Assembly: GCA_046318675.1 (NCBI GenBank)
Contig: JBKCUA010000037.1
Coordinates: forward strand, 1 to 24,935
Direction of reading: 5' to 3'
Length of the DNA: 24,935 nucleotides
DNA from: JBKCUA01 sp046318675
Lineage (GTDB): Bacteria > Pseudomonadota > Alphaproteobacteria > JAJTHO01
Shown here: positions 24,516-24,935 of the stretch, piece after piece
How the letters are laid out: each line of letters begins with the position of its first letter
Numbering within the stretch: the first letter of the stretch is position 1
The notes under the pieces: generated by a model
Told to the model about the DNA's origin: nothing
What the model saw: only the letters and a program-made list of their open reading frames with translations
Databases searched by the model: none
Position numbers and translations under genes: made by a program

Positions 24516-24893
24516 AAATCCCATGATCGCCTATTTGACAACGATGCGCTGCGCGATGATTTCCTGCGGCGGTTTCCCCAGTGTATCCTGTATCGTGATA
24601 CAAAAACCAACCACCCCAGCCAGTATCTTGTTCCCCTCATAGACGGGGTGATTACCACTAGTTCCACCGTGGGGCTGCAGGCGTTATTCTGGCAAAAGCC
24701 GTTGTTTGTTGCCTCAACCACATCGTACCTAGCCCCGTTTGCCGATGTGTGCGGCAATGTGGCAGCTATAGCCGATTTTTTTGTATACCGCTCGCACATC
24801 AAAACTTCCCCTCTAAGCATGCGAGCGGTAAAGCACGCGCTGCGCCTGAGCGAAGCCCTTGCACATTCTTCATGTGCAAGGAGTACATACTGA
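24516..24893 (+). pseudogene. 5'-truncated remnant of a capsule-type polysaccharide gene
   Basis: About 125 codons open from 24516 to the TGA after 24890, with no start codon or ribosome-binding site at the left end. VITTSSTVGLQALFWQKPLFVAS matches the STVGLEALL.GKP motif of capsule polysaccharide (KpsC/KpsS-like) glycosyltransferases, and the residues before it (LYRDTKTNHPSQYLVPLIDG) fit the same family. The DNA is richer in G+C than the adjacent AT-rich gene. The reading frame begins right at the compositional junction, and its last residues come from a hairpin repeat. Read as a decayed fragment left by an insertion or deletion. Confidence 0.55.
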
Positions 24894-24933
24894 TACCATT
24901 TTGCAATCAAGTGATTGCAAAATTCTTCGCTCA
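24847..24933. repeat. Cloverleaf-like nested inverted-repeat element
   Basis: An outer stem TGAGCGAAG (24847-24855) / CTTCGCTCA (24925-24933) encloses two perfect hairpins: CCTTGCACAT-TCTTC-ATGTGCAAGG (24857-24881) and ATTTTGCAATCA-AG-TGATTGCAAAAT (24898-24923). The whole 87 bp can fold into a three-way junction on either strand. It overlaps the end of the polysaccharide gene remnant. Compactness and symmetry suggest a REP/palindromic element family. It may continue beyond the window. Confidence 0.7.
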
Positions 24934-24935
24934 AA

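Noticed and set aside
24475..24603. N-terminal extension of the methyltransferase-GT2 fusion
   Set aside because: It overlaps the compositional junction and the gene remnant on the other strand; the methyltransferase domain begins after the ATG at 24474.
24482..24934. 150-codon frame on the minus strand at the right edge
   Set aside because: It is antisense to the recognisable capsule-gene remnant and its N-terminus is just the translated cloverleaf hairpins.
1..24935. CRISPR arrays, tRNA or rRNA genes
   Set aside because: No regularly spaced repeats with unique spacers, and no convincing cloverleaf with T-arm and anticodon features or rRNA-like sequence was found by reading.

Overview
The window looks like an alphaproteobacterial chromosome fragment of moderate G+C. 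The clues are the rpmF-plsX-fabH order, an ftsE-ftsX cluster followed by a YdcF-type gene, an NDUFAF6-like phytoene-synthase-fold protein, an alphaproteobacterial-type glutamate synthase large chain and a GlpX-type fructose bisphosphatase. I do not commit to a genus. No tRNA, rRNA, CRISPR array or complete insertion sequence was seen.

Left part (1-4271): the 3' end of a secreted RTX-type protein with a CBM60-like module converges on inorganic pyrophosphatase (ppa). Next come a small MITE-like element (2007-2152), two head-to-head genes that both resemble the squalene/phytoene synthase fold, and a SAM methyltransferase. The last ~30 codons of the methyltransferase lie in a 141-bp hairpin-rich repeat.

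Housekeeping core (4275-19380): a methyl-accepting chemotaxis protein; the rpmF-plsX-fabH operon, followed by the second copy of the 141-bp repeat; nuoF overlapping holB, away from any other nuo gene; and the opposite-strand operon ftsE-ftsX-gmhB-like-ydcF-like. Then glpX and gltB converge. Gene packing is tight, with 4-bp ATGA overlaps and convergent overlaps of 4 and 8 bp. The ~580-bp gap 19381-19960 holds no convincing gene but has several palindromes.

Surface-polysaccharide region (19961-24935): a GT2 glycosyltransferase fused to a RgpF (rhamnan synthesis F) domain, a 2-oxoglutarate/Fe(II) oxygenase-like protein, a methyltransferase-GT2 fusion, and a 5'-truncated remnant of a capsule-type polysaccharide gene. 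Base composition drops sharply at about 21640 and recovers at about 24500, suggesting an AT-rich insert in host-like DNA. The window ends in an 87-bp cloverleaf-like set of nested inverted repeats.

The main unexplained structures are three kinds of small structured repeat: the 141-bp duplicated multi-hairpin element, the MITE-like element with a TATT duplication, and the cloverleaf element at the right edge. Each sits at or next to the 3' end of a gene or gene remnant. All functional statements come from reading motifs by eye; no database search was run.
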